Origin: Advenella alkanexedens
Lineage (GTDB): Bacteria; Pseudomonadota; Gammaproteobacteria; Burkholderiales; Burkholderiaceae_B
Assembly (NCBI RefSeq): GCF_019132845.1
Contig: NZ_JAHSPR010000007.1
Coordinates: 88,927 to 152,926 of the forward strand
DNA: 64,000 nt
Reading direction: 5' to 3'
How positions within the stretch are numbered: the first letter of the stretch is position 1; every line of letters starts with the position of its first letter. Position numbers and translations under genes: made by a program. Under the pieces are notes generated by a model that worked only from the letters and a program-made list of their open reading frames with translations, was not told the DNA's origin and did not search any database. Below are positions 62,625 to 64,000 of the stretch, one piece after another.

Positions 62625-63599
62625 ATGAAAATGACGTTTATGAAAAAAATAATGCTCACCCTTGGCTTGTGTGTCAGTAGTGCAGCGGTACAGGCTGCCT
62701 ATCCTGAAATGCCGGTGAAGCTGGTGGTGCCTTATACACCGGCGGGGGCGGCAGATCAACTGGCCAGGGCATTGGCTGACAGTGTAGGAAAACATCTCAA
62801 TCAAGCCATTGTGGTTGAAAACAAACCAGGTGCCAGTACTCGTATTGGCGCTTCGTTTGTTGCGCGTTCAAAGGCGGATGGTTATACGCTTTTCCTTGCA
62901 AGTAATTCCAGTATGGTTTTGAATCCCATGTTGTACAAGGATTTTCCTTATGATCCTGAACGTGATTTTGAAATGGTTTCAGTCGTGGCGGAAATGCCGC
63001 TTATTGTAATTACCAATGATAAAACAGGCTTGAATACCCTTGATAAGTTTGTGGAAGAGGCCAGGAAAAACACAGAGAAGTTGAATTATGCGTCGATAGG
63101 TACGGGAAACCCGCTGCAACTGGCGACTGAGATGCTTTTGAGTGAGTATGATATTAAAGTAACTCATATCCCCTATAACGGCAGTTCACCGGCCCTTACT
63201 TCCCTGATGGCAAATGATACCCAATTAATGATTGATGGTATCAGTACCTCGTTGCCATTGATCAAAGATAATCGGGTAAAGGCTTTGGCGGTTACAACCT
63301 CAAAGCGTCTGGGTGTCTTGCCTGATGTACCTACTGTCGCAGAGCTTGGCAACTCAGATTACCAGGCATCTACATGGTTTGGTGTTGCAGCGCCCAAAGG
63401 TACCCCAAGTGAAGCGGTTGATAAATTACGGGAGGCTATTGATAAAACCCTGAAGGATGAAGCGTTCCAGAAAAAATTTGAATCATTGGGTTTATATATT
63501 CAGGAACCAAAATCAAGTGAAGAGCTGGCTCAATTTGTAAATGATGACAGAGCTCGCTGGAAGTCGGTCATTGAGAAGAATCAGATTGTTCTTGAATAA
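62625..63599 (+). CDS. Bug-family (TctC-like) solute receptor, 324 aa
   Basis: Periplasmic binding protein of the tripartite tricarboxylate transporter type, greatly expanded in Bordetella and relatives. A signal peptide (MLTLGLCVSSAAVQAA) precedes YPEMPVKLVVPYTPAGAADQLARAL and the NKPGASTRIGASFVARSKADGYTLF block that identify the family. CAGGAGACATATTA precedes the ATG. No TctA or TctB gene is nearby, as is common for orphan Bug receptors. It may supply the acid used by the preceding ligase. Confidence 0.94.
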   Translation: MKMTFMKKIMLTLGLCVSSAAVQAAYPEMPVKLVVPYTPAGAADQLARALADSVGKHLNQAIVVENKPGASTRIGASFVARSKADGYTLFLASNSSMVLNPMLYKDFPYDPERDFEMVSVVAEMPLIVITNDKTGLNTLDKFVEEARKNTEKLNYASIGTGNPLQLATEMLLSEYDIKVTHIPYNGSSPALTSLMANDTQLMIDGISTSLPLIKDNRVKALAVTTSKRLGVLPDVPTVAELGNSDYQASTWFGVAAPKGTPSEAVDKLREAIDKTLKDEAFQKKFESLGLYIQEPKSSEELAQFVNDDRARWKSVIEKNQIVLE

Positions 63600-63620
63600 T
63601 CTGTGATGGTGCAAATACTT

Positions 63621-63650
63621 CTAGCTCCCACGCTGGAGCATGGGAGCTAG
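63621..63650. repeat. REP-like palindrome, copy 3
   Basis: CTAGCTCCCACGCT (63621-63634) and AGCATGGGAGCTAG (63637-63650) are near-perfect inverted arms. Five A follow at 63651-63655. It could also end the bug transcript. Confidence 0.55.
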
Positions 63651-63656
63651 AAAAAT

Positions 63657-63752
63657 GTGAGTTGATTAGCATCGCTCGTGCTCGTTCCCATGCTCCGCGT
63701 GGGAATGCAGTTGTAGTTGACTCTTTCATGTGAGTTGATTAGCATCGCTTGT
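63657..63752 (+). repeat. Direct repeat pair with REP-like palindrome copy 4
   Basis: A 22-base unit beginning GTGAGTTGATTAGCATCGCT occurs at 63657-63678 and again at 63730-63751. Between them lies a REP-like palindrome (TTCCCA at 63685 and TGGGAA at 63700). 63600-63809 holds no gene. Confidence 0.55.
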
Positions 63753-63845
63753 AACTCATCCCTTACGTAACTGTCCGGTAAAGTCATCTTTTCAAGTCGC
63801 TAATAAAATATGAACATACTTGTCCACTATCGCAAATGGACACGT

Positions 63846-64000
63846 ATGGACTATCTAGAAGAAATCAGCCCGCAACCAACCCCGTTACCCCGTCGGCGGA
63901 CGCACAGCCCGGCCTTTAAATCCCATCTGGTTGCCTTGTGCAAAAACTCCGCCGTATCGGTAGCGGCCATTGCCCGCGCCCACAACATTAACGACAACAT
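63846..64000 (+). CDS. IS66-type transposase accessory protein TnpA, partial
   Basis: The N-terminal part only; the gene runs off the window. PRRRTHSPAFKSHLVALC followed by VSVAAIARAHNIND is the HTH pattern of IS66-family OrfA (also similar to IS3 OrfA). The start could be ATG 63846 or the in-frame ATG 63810. The left end of the insertion sequence probably lies in 63753-63809, but no clear terminal inverted repeat was recognised. Confidence 0.75.
   Translation, partial: MDYLEEISPQPTPLPRRRTHSPAFKSHLVALCKNSAVSVAAIARAHNINDN

Noticed and set aside
63657..63752. Possible CRISPR array
   Set aside because: Only two direct repeats, and the spacer contains a REP palindrome; no cas genes nearby.

Overview
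The window is the flagellar and chemotaxis gene block of a motile Gram-negative betaproteobacterium, most likely of the Alcaligenaceae/Burkholderiales. The reasons are the flhDC-motAB-che-flhBA-flg-fli order, a Bug-type tripartite tricarboxylate transporter receptor, a TRAP uptake operon, and a moderate base composition with AT-rich regulatory gaps. No rRNA, tRNA or CRISPR array was seen.

Layout. 1-1661: a small unknown gene, a hotdog thioesterase and an unknown gene. 1775-5666 (minus): a TRAP operon dctP-dctQ-dctM ending in a terminator. 5667-6697: an AT-rich gene-free leader in front of flhDC (6698-7656). 7757-18103: a PAS-containing chemoreceptor with its own sigma-28 promoter, then motAB and cheAWRBYZ. 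18267-21576: flhB-flhA. 21603-23308 (minus): flgA, flgM, flgN. 23462-35508: flgB to flgJ, then flgK-flgL and a second chemoreceptor behind a sigma-28 promoter. 35509-46796 (minus): fliF to fliR, with fliO and fliP joined in one reading frame. 47042: fliE. 47460-51361 (minus): fliD, fliS, fliT, a second FliK-like gene and an orphan FlhB C-terminal-like gene. 51672: fliA. 52575: fliC.

Downstream of fliC is a compact element of about 4.4 kb, roughly 53830-58219. It holds a tyrosine recombinase, a divergent XRE regulator, an HUH-type Rep-like protein, an HTH protein and an unknown protein. Immediately after it lies a second flagellin gene that has lost its promoter and first 30-odd codons but keeps its 3' end and terminator. 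The element is therefore bracketed by flagellin sequence, which suggests integration, duplication or cassette exchange at the flagellin locus.

59132-63599 is a metabolic cluster: a LysR regulator divergent from a 2,4-dienoyl-CoA-reductase-like SDR, an acyl-CoA ligase and a Bug solute receptor. The window ends with REP-like palindromes and the start of an IS66-type transposase gene.

Regulation. FlhDC probably drives the early and middle flagellar operons. Five sites read TAAA-N15-(G/T)(C/A)CGTTAA and precede the PAS receptor, flgMN, flgKL plus the second receptor, fliDST and fliC. They look like a FliA (sigma-28) regulon with a lineage-specific -10 box, held in check by FlgM. All functions are inferred from the sequence and family knowledge; no searches could be run.
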